The position numbers were made by a program, and so were the translations under genes. A stretch of DNA of 45,617 nt from an uncultured Lentisphaeria bacterium (GTDB lineage Bacteria > Verrucomicrobiota > Lentisphaeria > Victivallales > Victivallaceae), in contig CASDQW010000004.1 of NCBI GenBank assembly GCA_949282965.1, positions 1-45,617 of the forward strand. The letters run 5' to 3'. Positions 8,938 to 17,457 of the stretch are shown piece by piece (within the stretch, counting starts at the first letter, position 1; every line of letters begins with the position of its first letter). A model generated the notes under the pieces. That model worked only from the letters and a program-made list of their open reading frames with translations, searched no databases and was not told the origin of the DNA.

Positions 8938-9703
8938 CATCATCTTCTTCCTCTTCGGCGGGAGTAAACAGCCGGTCCTCCAGCGGGAGGTCCAGTTTAC
9001 ATTCCTGAAGCGTGGCGGTCAGGTCCATGCCGAGCATTTTCGAAGTTTGTTTGGACGGCAGCATCAAACCGCCGTAATTGCGGTAGTCGCTGAAATCCGT
9101 GGTGCCGGGTACATCCCCCATTTCCGTCGGCGCGATCAGCACTGCGCGGCGTATCAGATGGGTCTGGGCATCGACAAACAGCTCCGCCGGCGGCAGATTG
9201 ATTTCCGGCCCGAAGGCGCAGACCAGCCGGCGGCAGGAGACGCCGTTGACATCCACCGGTTGGGGATCCAGCTTGATGTCGGGGAAGATGTCGGTCAGTT
9301 TGTTGGCCGGATCATTCATTTTCACCTGCAATCTGGCGAAGGCGAGTTCCCGTTCGGTTTTCGGCTTGGCGCCCATGCCGGCGATAATGGCCCATCCCTG
9401 TTTGCCGTCGAAGACTTCGATCATGGGCGGCATGCCGGGCATGCGCAGCTCGGTGCGGCTTTTGTCCGGGGCTTTCATGCTGTAAATGATTTCCATGGTC
9501 ATGGAGTTGGTCGGGATTTCTCCGCGATAGGTCAGGCGCATCGTCTTGACCTTGCGTCCTCCGGGATTGGAGGCCTTTTCCATGGCGGCGAGCAGGGTGT
9601 CGGTTTCCGCCTTCGGTGCCGGATTTTCGATGGTCGGGATTGCATAGCAGCCGGCCAGCAGCAGCACGGCCAGTCCCGCGGACGCCAGGAATTTTTTCAT
9701 CAT
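8912..9703 (-). CDS. Outer-membrane or periplasmic lipoprotein, LolA/LppX-like fold
   Basis: This 263-residue protein has a clear lipoprotein signal (MMKKFLASAG, hydrophobic core, lipobox LLAGC with the lipidated Cys about 19). The body resembles outer-membrane lipoprotein-sorting (LolA/LolB-like) half-barrel proteins: repeated strands such as MRLTYRGEIPTNSMTMEI, a FDGKQGW turn and a NYGGLMLPSK segment near the end. Its C-terminal tail is very acidic (EEEEDDDA). Members bind lipid or lipoprotein cargo, and the neighbourhood of MCE transport genes fits that, but the function is inferred. The start is set by AGGG upstream of 9703. It is co-transcribed with the S41 peptidase from the promoter at 9801-9829. 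Confidence 0.72.
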   Translation of the reverse strand: MMKKFLASAGLAVLLLAGCYAIPTIENPAPKAETDTLLAAMEKASNPGGRKVKTMRLTYRGEIPTNSMTMEIIYSMKAPDKSRTELRMPGMPPMIEVFDGKQGWAIIAGMGAKPKTERELAFARLQVKMNDPANKLTDIFPDIKLDPQPVDVNGVSCRRLVCAFGPEINLPPAELFVDAQTHLIRRAVLIAPTEMGDVPGTTDFSDYRNYGGLMLPSKQTSKMLGMDLTATLQECKLDLPLEDRLFTPAEEEEDDDAQNKKQP

Positions 9704-9800
9704 ATAACCCTTTCGGTCAATCGCCGTTGCCGGTGCGATGTGATTCTGCCGGATCCTGCCTTCCATCCGCCGGAGGAGGTCCGACCGTCTTTCGGGAACA

Positions 9801-9829
9801 AGAATACATCGGCGAAAGATTCCCGTCAA
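9801..9829 (-). promoter_or_regulatory. Sigma70 promoter for the lipoprotein and S41 peptidase genes
   Basis: On the minus strand, TTGACG (9829-9824) and TATTCT (9806-9801) are separated by exactly 17 bases. They lie in the 153-base gap after mlaD, so the two downstream genes have their own start and need not rely on read-through from the Mla genes. Confidence 0.7.
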
Positions 9830-9856
9830 GTCTCTTTCCGGAGGATTTTGCGAAAA

Positions 9857-10885
9857 TCAGCGGTTTTCGGGCGCGTTCTCCAGCGGTGGATCCTGACGGC
9901 CGCGCACCAGCTGGTTCGGCTGGTCTTCCAGGCGGTCGATCGCGCCGGTGAGGCGGCGGGAGGTATTGTCCAGCCGGGTCAGCGAGGCTTCCAGGCGGCG
10001 CCGGGCGTTTTCAGCTTCGCCGCCGAGGCGGTTGCCGAGCTGCCGGGCGTCTTCGAGAAACGCCCGGGAGTCGGTTAGAAACTGGTTCAGGTTCCGAACC
10101 AGCGTACCGATTTCCTCCGGGCTGGTGGCTTTGCGGATGCCGGTGGTGCTGCTTTCGATATTGGCGATGGAACGGTTGATTTTCTCGATGTTTTCCTGAG
10201 ACAGGGCGTGGCGGAGATTCTGGACGGAAAATTCCAGATCGCGGCTGATGTTGTTCAGATGTTTCAGTGTGGTCATCAGCTCACCGCGGCCGAAAACGTC
10301 GTTCATGCTGTCCAGCGTCTGGTCCAGTTTGTCGGTAAGCTGGACGAGATTGACCTTGCTGAGTTCCTCGATGACCCGGCTGATGTTCTGGATGGCACTG
10401 CCGATATGGGAGGGACGCGACTGAATATAGAAGACGTTTTCCGGCACGTCCTTGAGGTGCGGCAGCGCAGGCGGCTCCTGTCCGCCCAGGGTGAGTTCCA
10501 GATAGGTTCCGCCCATCAGTCCGGCGGCGTTGATGAAGCAGGAGGGATTGCGCTTCTGGAGGATTTCTGCAAGGTTGGCCGCGGACGAGGTGAAGGATTG
10601 ACTCGACTCCACCCGGTCCAGCGCCGAGGGCAGCAGGTCGAAGTAAACGGAGATGTAGCCGTCGTTTTCGCGCATGGCGATGCGGGTGACCCGGCCCACC
10701 GGCATGCCGAGATATTTGACCGGGGAGCCGGCGGACAGTCCTTCGATGGAGGTGTTCAGGACGGTCATGGCATGAATTTTCGGGGTGAAGATCCGGGTGA
10801 CGCCCACGGCGAGAAACCCCGAAATCAGCAGGACCGCCGACAGCAGGACGAAGGCGCCGAGTTTGACTTTATTGGCTTTGTTCAT
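9857..10885 (-). CDS. mlaD: MlaD/MCE family lipid-transport protein
   Basis: This 342-residue periplasmic substrate-binding component of an MCE-type phospholipid transporter has one N-terminal membrane helix (about 10-28). A single MCE domain follows, showing the typical segment LSAGSPVKYLGMPVGRVTRI. After it comes a long helical region (about 160-330) rich in Ile/Asn/Leu heptads, which probably forms a coiled coil or needle. E. coli MlaD is about half this length; longer forms like this resemble single-domain MCE proteins of PVC and other phyla. It starts 15 bases after the end of mlaE. The transport direction and lipid are not visible in the sequence. Confidence 0.88.
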   Translation of the reverse strand: MNKANKVKLGAFVLLSAVLLISGFLAVGVTRIFTPKIHAMTVLNTSIEGLSAGSPVKYLGMPVGRVTRIAMRENDGYISVYFDLLPSALDRVESSQSFTSSAANLAEILQKRNPSCFINAAGLMGGTYLELTLGGQEPPALPHLKDVPENVFYIQSRPSHIGSAIQNISRVIEELSKVNLVQLTDKLDQTLDSMNDVFGRGELMTTLKHLNNISRDLEFSVQNLRHALSQENIEKINRSIANIESSTTGIRKATSPEEIGTLVRNLNQFLTDSRAFLEDARQLGNRLGGEAENARRRLEASLTRLDNTSRRLTGAIDRLEDQPNQLVRGRQDPPLENAPENR

Positions 10886-10900
10886 GATGATTCAGCTCGG

Positions 10901-11725
10901 TTATGAGACCAGATTTTCCATTCCGGCGAACAACGCGGTCAGCAGCGCGTCCGCCACCACGATCAGAAAAATAGAAGTAACCACCGCACTGGTCGCCGAC
11001 CGGCCCACCCCCTGGGCGTCCCGGTCCGCCTCCAGCCCCTTGAGGCACCCGACCGCGGCGACGATCACTCCGAAGAAGAGGCTTTTCAGCAGCCCCTGGG
11101 TCAGGTCGATCGGCTGGATGACCTGTATCGCAGCGTAATAATACTCCGCCACGGAAAAATTCAACTGACTGCATACCACCGCCATACCGCCGATGATGCC
11201 GCAGACGTCCGCAATGATGGTCAGGCCCGGCAGCACCAGCAGCAGTGCCAGCAGTTTCGGCAGCACCAGAAAGCGCCCCGTATCCAGTCCCATGGTGATC
11301 ATGGCGTCCAGTTCCTCGGTGCTTTTCATCGTGCCGAGTTCGGCGGCGAAAGCCGAGCCGGACCGTCCGGCCAGAACCACCGCGGTGACCAGCGGCGCGA
11401 GTTCGTTGACGATGACCGTGCCGACGAGATTGACCACGTAATTTTCCACGCCGAAGCGACCGAGCTGGATGATTGCCTGGAATGCCAGAATCACTCCGAT
11501 GAGGGTGCCGAGCATGGCGACGATCGGCATGGCGTCGCTGCCGCAGCTGTCCATATAGTAGGCGATGGTCTGGTAACGGATTTTCCGGGGGTGGCGGACG
11601 GCGTCCCAGATCAGCCGCAGCAATTCCGACAGGAACTCCGCGGTGGCGGCGCATTCGTGTTTCAGCCGCAGCACGGCGTCGCCGAGCTGTTCGCACAATT
11701 CTGACAGAGAACGGCTGGAAGACAT
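10901..11725 (-). CDS. mlaE: MlaE family ABC transporter permease
   Basis: This 274-residue inner-membrane permease of the MCE/Mla lipid transporter has the family signature between about residues 95 and 150: VNELAPLVTAVVLAGRSGSA followed by ELGTMKSTEELDAMITMG. About five membrane segments can be seen. It partners MlaD, encoded directly downstream, and a MlaF-type ATPase that is not encoded in this cluster. The gene begins 12 bases after the stop of the PqiC-like lipoprotein gene, so the three genes form one transcription unit. Confidence 0.93.
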   Translation of the reverse strand: MSSSRSLSELCEQLGDAVLRLKHECAATAEFLSELLRLIWDAVRHPRKIRYQTIAYYMDSCGSDAMPIVAMLGTLIGVILAFQAIIQLGRFGVENYVVNLVGTVIVNELAPLVTAVVLAGRSGSAFAAELGTMKSTEELDAMITMGLDTGRFLVLPKLLALLLVLPGLTIIADVCGIIGGMAVVCSQLNFSVAEYYYAAIQVIQPIDLTQGLLKSLFFGVIVAAVGCLKGLEADRDAQGVGRSATSAVVTSIFLIVVADALLTALFAGMENLVS

Positions 11726-11737
11726 GGCGCGGTCCGG

Positions 11738-12277
11738 TTATGGTTGGGTGGATTCGGCAATGCGGTATCCGAGCTGCGCCGTCACGGCGGCTGCCGCGCG
11801 CACGACGGCTTCCGGTGTGGTGTCCGTCAGCGGTTCCTCAATGCGGAAGGCCATGGCCTGGCCCTCCGGAACGATCCGCCATTCTCCGGCCAGCACGAAA
11901 ACGCCCCGACCGAGATCGGCTTCGAACACCCGGAGTAACACGTCCGCGGTTACGGACGGCCGCACCGCTCCGTCAGAAGAGGTCATGAGGTTCAAGGCGC
12001 GCGGAAGCAGTTCTTCGGGAGGCAGGACCCATTTGCAGTAGGGGTCATCCTCGATGCGGCCGTCGGCACGGCGGTATCGGAACCGGGTGCCGGTCCCGGA
12101 ACAATTTTGAAACTCGCGGAACGTCAGGTTGCCAGCATCCAGAGCTACACTTTGCGGGGGGCACTCAAGATCGTACCGGACGGTTTCCCGATACGGTTCG
12201 AATACGCAACCGCCGCAGAGCAACGCGATCGGCAGCAGCGGCAGGAATTTCAGCGTCAGACTTGATAGTTTCTTCAC
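11738..12277 (-). CDS. PqiC/ABC-transport auxiliary lipoprotein
   Basis: This 179-residue lipoprotein has a signal sequence ending in LLCGGC, with the lipidated Cys about 24. The mature part has the marks of the ABC-type transport auxiliary lipoprotein family (PF03886; PqiC/YmbA): an early YDLE strand, a WVLPPEELLPRAL segment and a C-terminal helix preceded by a conserved edge strand (GEWRI). These lipoproteins are outer-membrane partners of MCE transporters, which fits its place directly before mlaE and mlaD. The GTG start at 12277 follows GGGAGAAAG and begins the signal peptide; the open frame continues far upstream without coding character. Confidence 0.8.
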   Translation of the reverse strand: MKKLSSLTLKFLPLLPIALLCGGCVFEPYRETVRYDLECPPQSVALDAGNLTFREFQNCSGTGTRFRYRRADGRIEDDPYCKWVLPPEELLPRALNLMTSSDGAVRPSVTADVLLRVFEADLGRGVFVLAGEWRIVPEGQAMAFRIEEPLTDTTPEAVVRAAAAVTAQLGYRIAESTQP

Positions 12278-12692
12278 AGATGCTTTCTCCCATGATCGGC
12301 AAATTGCGGCATCCCGGCCGGTGCATCCGGCCCCCCTTCCGGGCTTCCCGAAAAAAACGACGGCATCCTCCGTCCGGGAAAGAACTCCATAGCCGAAAGC
12401 GAAGCGTGCTGATCCGGCAAAGCCTGCCGGGCCATCAGACAAAAGCAAGACCGGCTGTCTTTTCCGCAAAATCCGTTCTGTAATAAGGTATACCTTTTCA
12501 GGTGGAAAAGCAAATCGGCGGCGCTAAAAATCCACGCCGGCGCCCCCGCTCCCCTCCGTTTTTGTGAAGTCGCGCGGTTGCAAAGAGAAGCGGGAGAGGT
12601 TATGTTATCGCGGTCGCCGGTTGCAGAGACCGGCATTCGGGTCTGCCGGGCCCGGCCGGGGTACGGCGAAGCCGGTTCGGAGGAATGACGGG
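12278..12692. other. Divergent intergenic region with palindromes
   Basis: This 415-base gap separates the minus-strand Mla unit from dxs and should hold the promoters of both. A perfect 12-base palindrome AAGGTATACCTT lies at 12485-12496, overlapped by a CTTTTC/GAAAAG inverted repeat at 12494-12510. I could not settle on a convincing -35/-10 pair in either direction. Confidence 0.4.
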
Positions 12693-14588
12693 GTGAAAGA
12701 AACGTTGCGGACATTGGGAAGCGAATCCATACTCGATCGCATTGACACGCCCGCCGGTCTGCGGCAGCTCTCACCGGCTGAGCTGGAACAACTGGCCGCA
12801 GAACTGCGCAGCGTGATTCTGGAAACGGTTTCCCGAAACGGAGGACACCTTTCTTCCAGTCTTGGTACGGTGGAGCTGACGCTGGCGCTGCATCTGGTGT
12901 TCGACACGCCCCGGGATAGCCTGATCTGGGACGTGGGGCATCAGGCCTATGCGCATAAGCTGCTGACCGGGCGTAAAAAACTTTTCCGGCATCTGCGCCA
13001 GACCGATGGCTGTTCCGGTTTTCAGTCCCGGGTCGAATCCCCGCAATACGATGTGATCGGCGGCGGCCATGCGGGAACGGCGATTTCCGCCGCGCTCGGA
13101 CTGGAAGTGGCTGCCCGGCGCCGTGGGGACGACGCCCGCGCGGTGCCGATCGTGGGGGACGGTTCGCTCAATTGCGGCATTTCACTGGAGGGGCTCAACA
13201 GCGTGGAAGAAAGCGGCGCACCGCTGGTGATCGTGCTCAATGACAACCGCATGTCGATCGACCACAACGTCGGAGCGCTGCCGTCTTACCTCAACCGCAT
13301 TATTTCGGGGCGCGCGTATGGGCACTTCAAGGCGCTGGCCAAGACGATGCTGCGCAAGATTCCGGAGTTGTACCGTTCCGTCCAGAAGATCGAGGAGGCG
13401 ACGAAAAGCGTCTTTCTGCCCGGCGGTCTGTTTGAGGAACTCGGCATCCGTTATCTGGGGCCGGTGAACGGACACTCGATTCCGGACCTGGTCCGGCTGC
13501 TGACGGCGGCGCGGGATTCGCGACGGCCGGTGATCGTGCACGTGATTACGGAAAAAGGCCACGGCTACGCCCCCGCGGTGGAGGCCCCCGAACGCTATCA
13601 CGGTGTGCCGCCGTTCGATCCGCTGCTGGGACTGCGCAGTTCCGGGCGCATGACCTTTTCGCGGGCGTTCGGGGAAACTCTGGCGGAACTGGCGGAGACC
13701 CGGCCGGAACTGGTGGCCATCACGGCGGCCATGGCGTCGGGAACCGGGCTGTCGGTGTTTGGCGAACGATTTCCGGACCGGTTGTTCGACGTGGGGATCG
13801 CCGAGGAGCACGCGGTAGTGTTCGCCTCCGGTCTGGCCGCGGGGGGCCTGCATCCGGTGGCGGCGATTTATTCGACTTTCATGCAACGGGCGTTCGATCC
13901 GATTTACCATGACGTCTGCTTGCAGAAGCTGCCGGTGATTCTGGCGCTGGACCGGGCGGGGATGGTGGAGGACGGGCCGACGCATCACGGAATTTATGAT
14001 CTGGCGTTTTTGCGGGCGATGCCGAACCTGACGATTTTTGCACCGGCGGATGAGAACGAATTGCGCATGATGCTGCACTGGGCGGTGGCGATGAAAACAC
14101 CGGTTGCGCTGCGGTATCCGCGCGGCTCCGGCGGAGCGACGTTTGATTTGAGCCGCCCGGTGCCGCCGCCGGAGCCGGGGCGGGCCGCGGTGCTGCGGGA
14201 AGGAAGCGATCTGGCGATCTGGACGTTCGGAACGGACTGCCGGGTGGCGCTGGCGGCGGCGGAACGGCTGGAGCGCCAATATGGTTTGAGCGCGATGGTG
14301 GTCAACGCGCGCTGCCTCAAGCCGCTGGACGCGGAGCTGGCCCGGCGCCATGCCGGTTTGTTGCCGGTTTTTTCGCTGGAAGATCATGTGCTCTGCGGCG
14401 GTCTGGCGTCGGCGCTGGACGAGGCTCTGGCCGGAGGTCCGGGGCTGACCGGCCGGTTCGGGTGGCCGGATCAGGTGATTCCGTTCGGACGGCCGGAGGA
14501 GGTACGCAAACGATTCGGTCTGACCGCGCCGCAGATTGCCGACGCCATTGCCGGAAAACTGAAGGTGGGCGGCCGGTTCCGTCCGTAA
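12693..14588 (+). CDS. dxs: 1-deoxy-D-xylulose-5-phosphate synthase
   Basis: This 631-residue thiamine-diphosphate enzyme condenses pyruvate and glyceraldehyde 3-phosphate, the first step of the MEP isoprenoid pathway; the product also feeds thiamine and pyridoxal synthesis. Seen in the sequence: IWDVGHQAYAHKLLTGR near the N-terminus, the ThDP-binding GDGSLNCG motif at about residues 150-157 ending in SIDHNVG, and the transketolase pyrimidine-domain block GIAEEHAVVFASGLA at about 369-383. The C-terminal domain (LEDHVLCGGLASAL) is complete, and the length matches the family. A GTG start at 12693 is preferred because CGGAGGAA precedes it and family homology begins there. Confidence 0.97.
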   Translation: MKETLRTLGSESILDRIDTPAGLRQLSPAELEQLAAELRSVILETVSRNGGHLSSSLGTVELTLALHLVFDTPRDSLIWDVGHQAYAHKLLTGRKKLFRHLRQTDGCSGFQSRVESPQYDVIGGGHAGTAISAALGLEVAARRRGDDARAVPIVGDGSLNCGISLEGLNSVEESGAPLVIVLNDNRMSIDHNVGALPSYLNRIISGRAYGHFKALAKTMLRKIPELYRSVQKIEEATKSVFLPGGLFEELGIRYLGPVNGHSIPDLVRLLTAARDSRRPVIVHVITEKGHGYAPAVEAPERYHGVPPFDPLLGLRSSGRMTFSRAFGETLAELAETRPELVAITAAMASGTGLSVFGERFPDRLFDVGIAEEHAVVFASGLAAGGLHPVAAIYSTFMQRAFDPIYHDVCLQKLPVILALDRAGMVEDGPTHHGIYDLAFLRAMPNLTIFAPADENELRMMLHWAVAMKTPVALRYPRGSGGATFDLSRPVPPPEPGRAAVLREGSDLAIWTFGTDCRVALAAAERLERQYGLSAMVVNARCLKPLDAELARRHAGLLPVFSLEDHVLCGGLASALDEALAGGPGLTGRFGWPDQVIPFGRPEEVRKRFGLTAPQIADAIAGKLKVGGRFRP

Positions 14589-14750
14589 AACCACCCGGGG
14601 GGGATCCGGTCGGTCCCGGAGGAGAATCCGGACAGCTGCGAAGCGCACACCAGGCGGCGACCGGCGGCGATGGCAAAATCTCATTTGTTCGTTTTTTGAC
14701 GAGTTTTCCCGATGAATGTTTTTCAAGATCCTTTATTTTTAGTGAAAGAT

Positions 14751-14779
14751 TTGAAAAAATCAGGGTCGAGTGGTATAAT
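14751..14779 (+). promoter_or_regulatory. Strong sigma70 promoter of the aminotransferase gene
   Basis: TTGAAA (14751-14756) and a perfect TATAAT (14774-14779) are separated by 17 bases. An AGGAGG ribosome site at 14792-14797 and the ATG at 14804 follow closely, which leaves a very short 5' leader. Confidence 0.8.
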
Positions 14780-14803
14780 ATACGATGACTCAGGAGGAAA
14801 ATC

Positions 14804-16000
14804 ATGCAGTTGATCACCGATGAAATTCAGGATTATCTCGCCCATGCTTCCGGGATCCGGAAAATGTTTGAAGCCGGGATCGAACTTCGCCGGCAGTATG
14901 GGGATGCCAACGTCTACGACTTCAGTCTCGGCAATCCGGACCTGCCGCCGCCGCCGGCGGTGAAACGTGCGCTGGAAAAGATCGCCGTGCATTCGCAGGA
15001 ACCCTTCGCCATCGGCTACATGCCGAACGCCGGTTATCCCGCGCTCCGGGAGAAGCTGGCCGCCCGGCTGACGGCGGAACAGGGGGCGCCGGTCAAGGCC
15101 GGTCATACCGTGATTACCTGCGGCGCGGCGGGAGGGCTCAATGTGCTGTTCCGCACGGTGCTGACGGAGGGCGACGAGGTGCTGACGCCGAGCCCCTATT
15201 TTGTGGAATACGGTTTTTACGCGGGCAACTTCGGTGGGAAACTCGTACCGGTGCCGTCACGCGACTTCACCTTTGAGCTGGATGTCGCGGGGATGGCCGC
15301 GGCGATCAATGCCCGGACCCGGGCGATCATTTTGAATTCGCCCCACAATCCGACCGGGGTGATTTACCGGCGGGATGAGTTGCAGGCGCTGGGGGACGCG
15401 GTGGCGGCGGCGGAACGGCGGTTCGGCCGGGCCATTTATGTGATTGCGGATGAGCCGTACCGGTTTTTGAATTTCGACGGGGCGGAAATCCCCTCGGTAT
15501 TCGAATTTTTCCCGCACAGCGCGGTAATCGGATCGTTTTCCAAGAGTCTGTCGCTGGCGGGGGAACGCATCGGCTATATCGCGGTCAATCCGGCGATGGA
15601 AGGGGTAGACGAATTGATGAGCGGGCTGATTTTGTGCAACCGGATTCTCGGATTCGTCAACGCTCCGGCGCTGGCGCAGCAGATTCTGCTGGAATGCCTG
15701 GACGAGCAGGTGGATCTGGAAATTTACCGTCGCCGCCGGGATGCGATGGCGGAGGTGCTGAGCGCGGCCGGGATCCGGTTCCAGCTGCCGCGCGGAGCGT
15801 TTTATTTCTTCCCGCAGTCCCCGGTGCCGGATGAACGCCAGTTCATTGACGCGCTGGTGGCGGAACGGGTGCTGGCGGTGCCGGGGCGCTCCTTTGGACT
15901 GCCGGGTTACATCCGCATGGCGTTTTGCGTGGATGAAAAAGTGATCCGGGGGGCCGCACCGGGAATCGCCGCCGCAGTGCGTCGGGTGCGGCACGACTGA
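14804..16000 (+). CDS. PLP-dependent class I/II aminotransferase
   Basis: This 398-residue fold-type I aminotransferase carries the family blocks SLGNPDLPPPPAV (about 41-53), ILNSPHNPTGVIY (about 176-188), IADEPYR (about 214-220) and the PLP-lysine motif SFSKSLSLAGERIGY, with Lys about 247. It transfers an amino group between an amino acid and a 2-oxo acid in the cytoplasm. It most resembles a broad group annotated as aspartate or unspecified aminotransferase, so the substrate is not fixed. It has an exact AGGAGG ribosome site and its own consensus promoter, and lies between dxs and glmM. Confidence 0.9.
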   Translation: MQLITDEIQDYLAHASGIRKMFEAGIELRRQYGDANVYDFSLGNPDLPPPPAVKRALEKIAVHSQEPFAIGYMPNAGYPALREKLAARLTAEQGAPVKAGHTVITCGAAGGLNVLFRTVLTEGDEVLTPSPYFVEYGFYAGNFGGKLVPVPSRDFTFELDVAGMAAAINARTRAIILNSPHNPTGVIYRRDELQALGDAVAAAERRFGRAIYVIADEPYRFLNFDGAEIPSVFEFFPHSAVIGSFSKSLSLAGERIGYIAVNPAMEGVDELMSGLILCNRILGFVNAPALAQQILLECLDEQVDLEIYRRRRDAMAEVLSAAGIRFQLPRGAFYFFPQSPVPDERQFIDALVAERVLAVPGRSFGLPGYIRMAFCVDEKVIRGAAPGIAAAVRRVRHD

Positions 16001-16064
16001 ATGACCCGGCCGCCCGACAGCGGTCCGGAAAAGGCGTGACAAACAGTTCAAAGAAGGGATCTGC

Positions 16065-17411
16065 ATGAGAAAATTATTCGGCACCGACGGGATTCGCGGT
16101 CAGGCCAACCATTATCCGATCACCGCCGAAATGGCACTGCTGGTCGGCAAAGCGACGGCCCAGTATTTCGCCGGCGACGGTACCCGCTGCCGGGCGGTGA
16201 TCGGCAAGGACACGCGGTTGTCGGGGTATATGCTGGAGTCGGCGTTGACCAGCGGACTGCTGTCGATGGGGATGGACGTTCTGTCCGTGGGGCCGATGCC
16301 GACCCCGGCGGTGGCGCATCTGACCCGTTCGATGGGGGCGGCCTGCGGCATCATGATTACCGCCAGCCATAATCCGGCGGCGGACAACGGCATCAAGATT
16401 TTCGCCGCAGACGGGTTCAAGCTGCCGGACGAGGTGGAGCTGGAAATCGAACGGCACATTCTTTCCGGCACGCTCAACAGCGAACATGTGCCCGCCTCCG
16501 GCATCGGCAAGGCGTACCGTATCGACGATGCCCGCGGGCGATATATCGAATTTGCCAAGAGCTCCATACACAACCTCAGCCTCAAAGGTCTGAAAATCGT
16601 GCTCGACTGCGCCAACGGGGCGGCTTATTCCATGGCGCCGCTGATTTTCCGGGAACTCGGGGCCGAAGTGGTGGAGACCGGGGTGCATCCGGACGGCTGC
16701 AACATCAATCTCGACTGCGGCGCGCTGCACAGCGCCAACGTCGGACGGATGGTGCGGGAATGCGGGGCGGATGCCGGAATTGCCTTCGACGGGGACGCCG
16801 ACCGGGTGATTTTCTGCGACGAGAACGGTGAGGAGGTCAACGGCGACCGCATCATCGGCATGCTGGCGCTGGAATACCAGCGGCGGGGACGGCTTTCCGG
16901 CAATACCGTGGTGGTAACTTCCATGAGTAATCTGGGACTGCATCGCGCCATGCGCGAAAACGGTATCCAGGTGGAAGTTACCGATGTCGGTGACCGTTAC
17001 GTGATCGAAAGAATGCGCGCGGGCCGTTTCAATATCGGGGGCGAACAGTCCGGGCACATTATTTTCATGGATTATGCGACGACGGGGGACGGGATCATTT
17101 CGGCGCTGCATGTGCTGGAGCTGATGACGACGAGCCGGCGGAAACTCTCGGAGCTGGCCGGATTCATGCGGGTGTTTCCGCAGGAGATCCGGTCGCTGGC
17201 GGTCGCCCGCAAGACGCCGCTGGCGGATTTGCCGGGACTCTCCGGTGTGATGGCGGAATGCCGGAAGGCGCTGGCGGATTCCGGACGCATCGTGGTACGC
17301 TTTTCCGGCACGGAAAACAAGCTCCGGGTGCTGGTCGAGGCGGAGGACGCCGCCGCGGTGCGGCACTGGGCGGACCGTCTGGAGGACGCCGCCCGTAGAG
17401 AATTGTGTTGA
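16065..17411 (+). CDS. glmM: Phosphoglucosamine mutase
   Basis: This 448-residue enzyme interconverts glucosamine 6-phosphate and glucosamine 1-phosphate on the way to UDP-GlcNAc for peptidoglycan and lipopolysaccharide. The active-site loop TASHNPAADNG places the phosphorylated Ser at about 101. The metal-binding loop DGDADR is at about 243-248, the sugar-binding GGEQSGH at about 325-331, and the phosphate-binding RFSGTENKLR near the C-terminus. The length is typical. A GAAGGGA ribosome site precedes the ATG. It is followed after about 45 bases by a GlmU-like hexapeptide protein, so the two probably act in consecutive steps. Confidence 0.97.
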   Translation: MRKLFGTDGIRGQANHYPITAEMALLVGKATAQYFAGDGTRCRAVIGKDTRLSGYMLESALTSGLLSMGMDVLSVGPMPTPAVAHLTRSMGAACGIMITASHNPAADNGIKIFAADGFKLPDEVELEIERHILSGTLNSEHVPASGIGKAYRIDDARGRYIEFAKSSIHNLSLKGLKIVLDCANGAAYSMAPLIFRELGAEVVETGVHPDGCNINLDCGALHSANVGRMVRECGADAGIAFDGDADRVIFCDENGEEVNGDRIIGMLALEYQRRGRLSGNTVVVTSMSNLGLHRAMRENGIQVEVTDVGDRYVIERMRAGRFNIGGEQSGHIIFMDYATTGDGIISALHVLELMTTSRRKLSELAGFMRVFPQEIRSLAVARKTPLADLPGLSGVMAECRKALADSGRIVVRFSGTENKLRVLVEAEDAAAVRHWADRLEDAARRELC

Positions 17412-17457
17412 ACCAAGTCTCCCGACGGTGCGGCAACAGGAAAGGATGCGAACAGGA

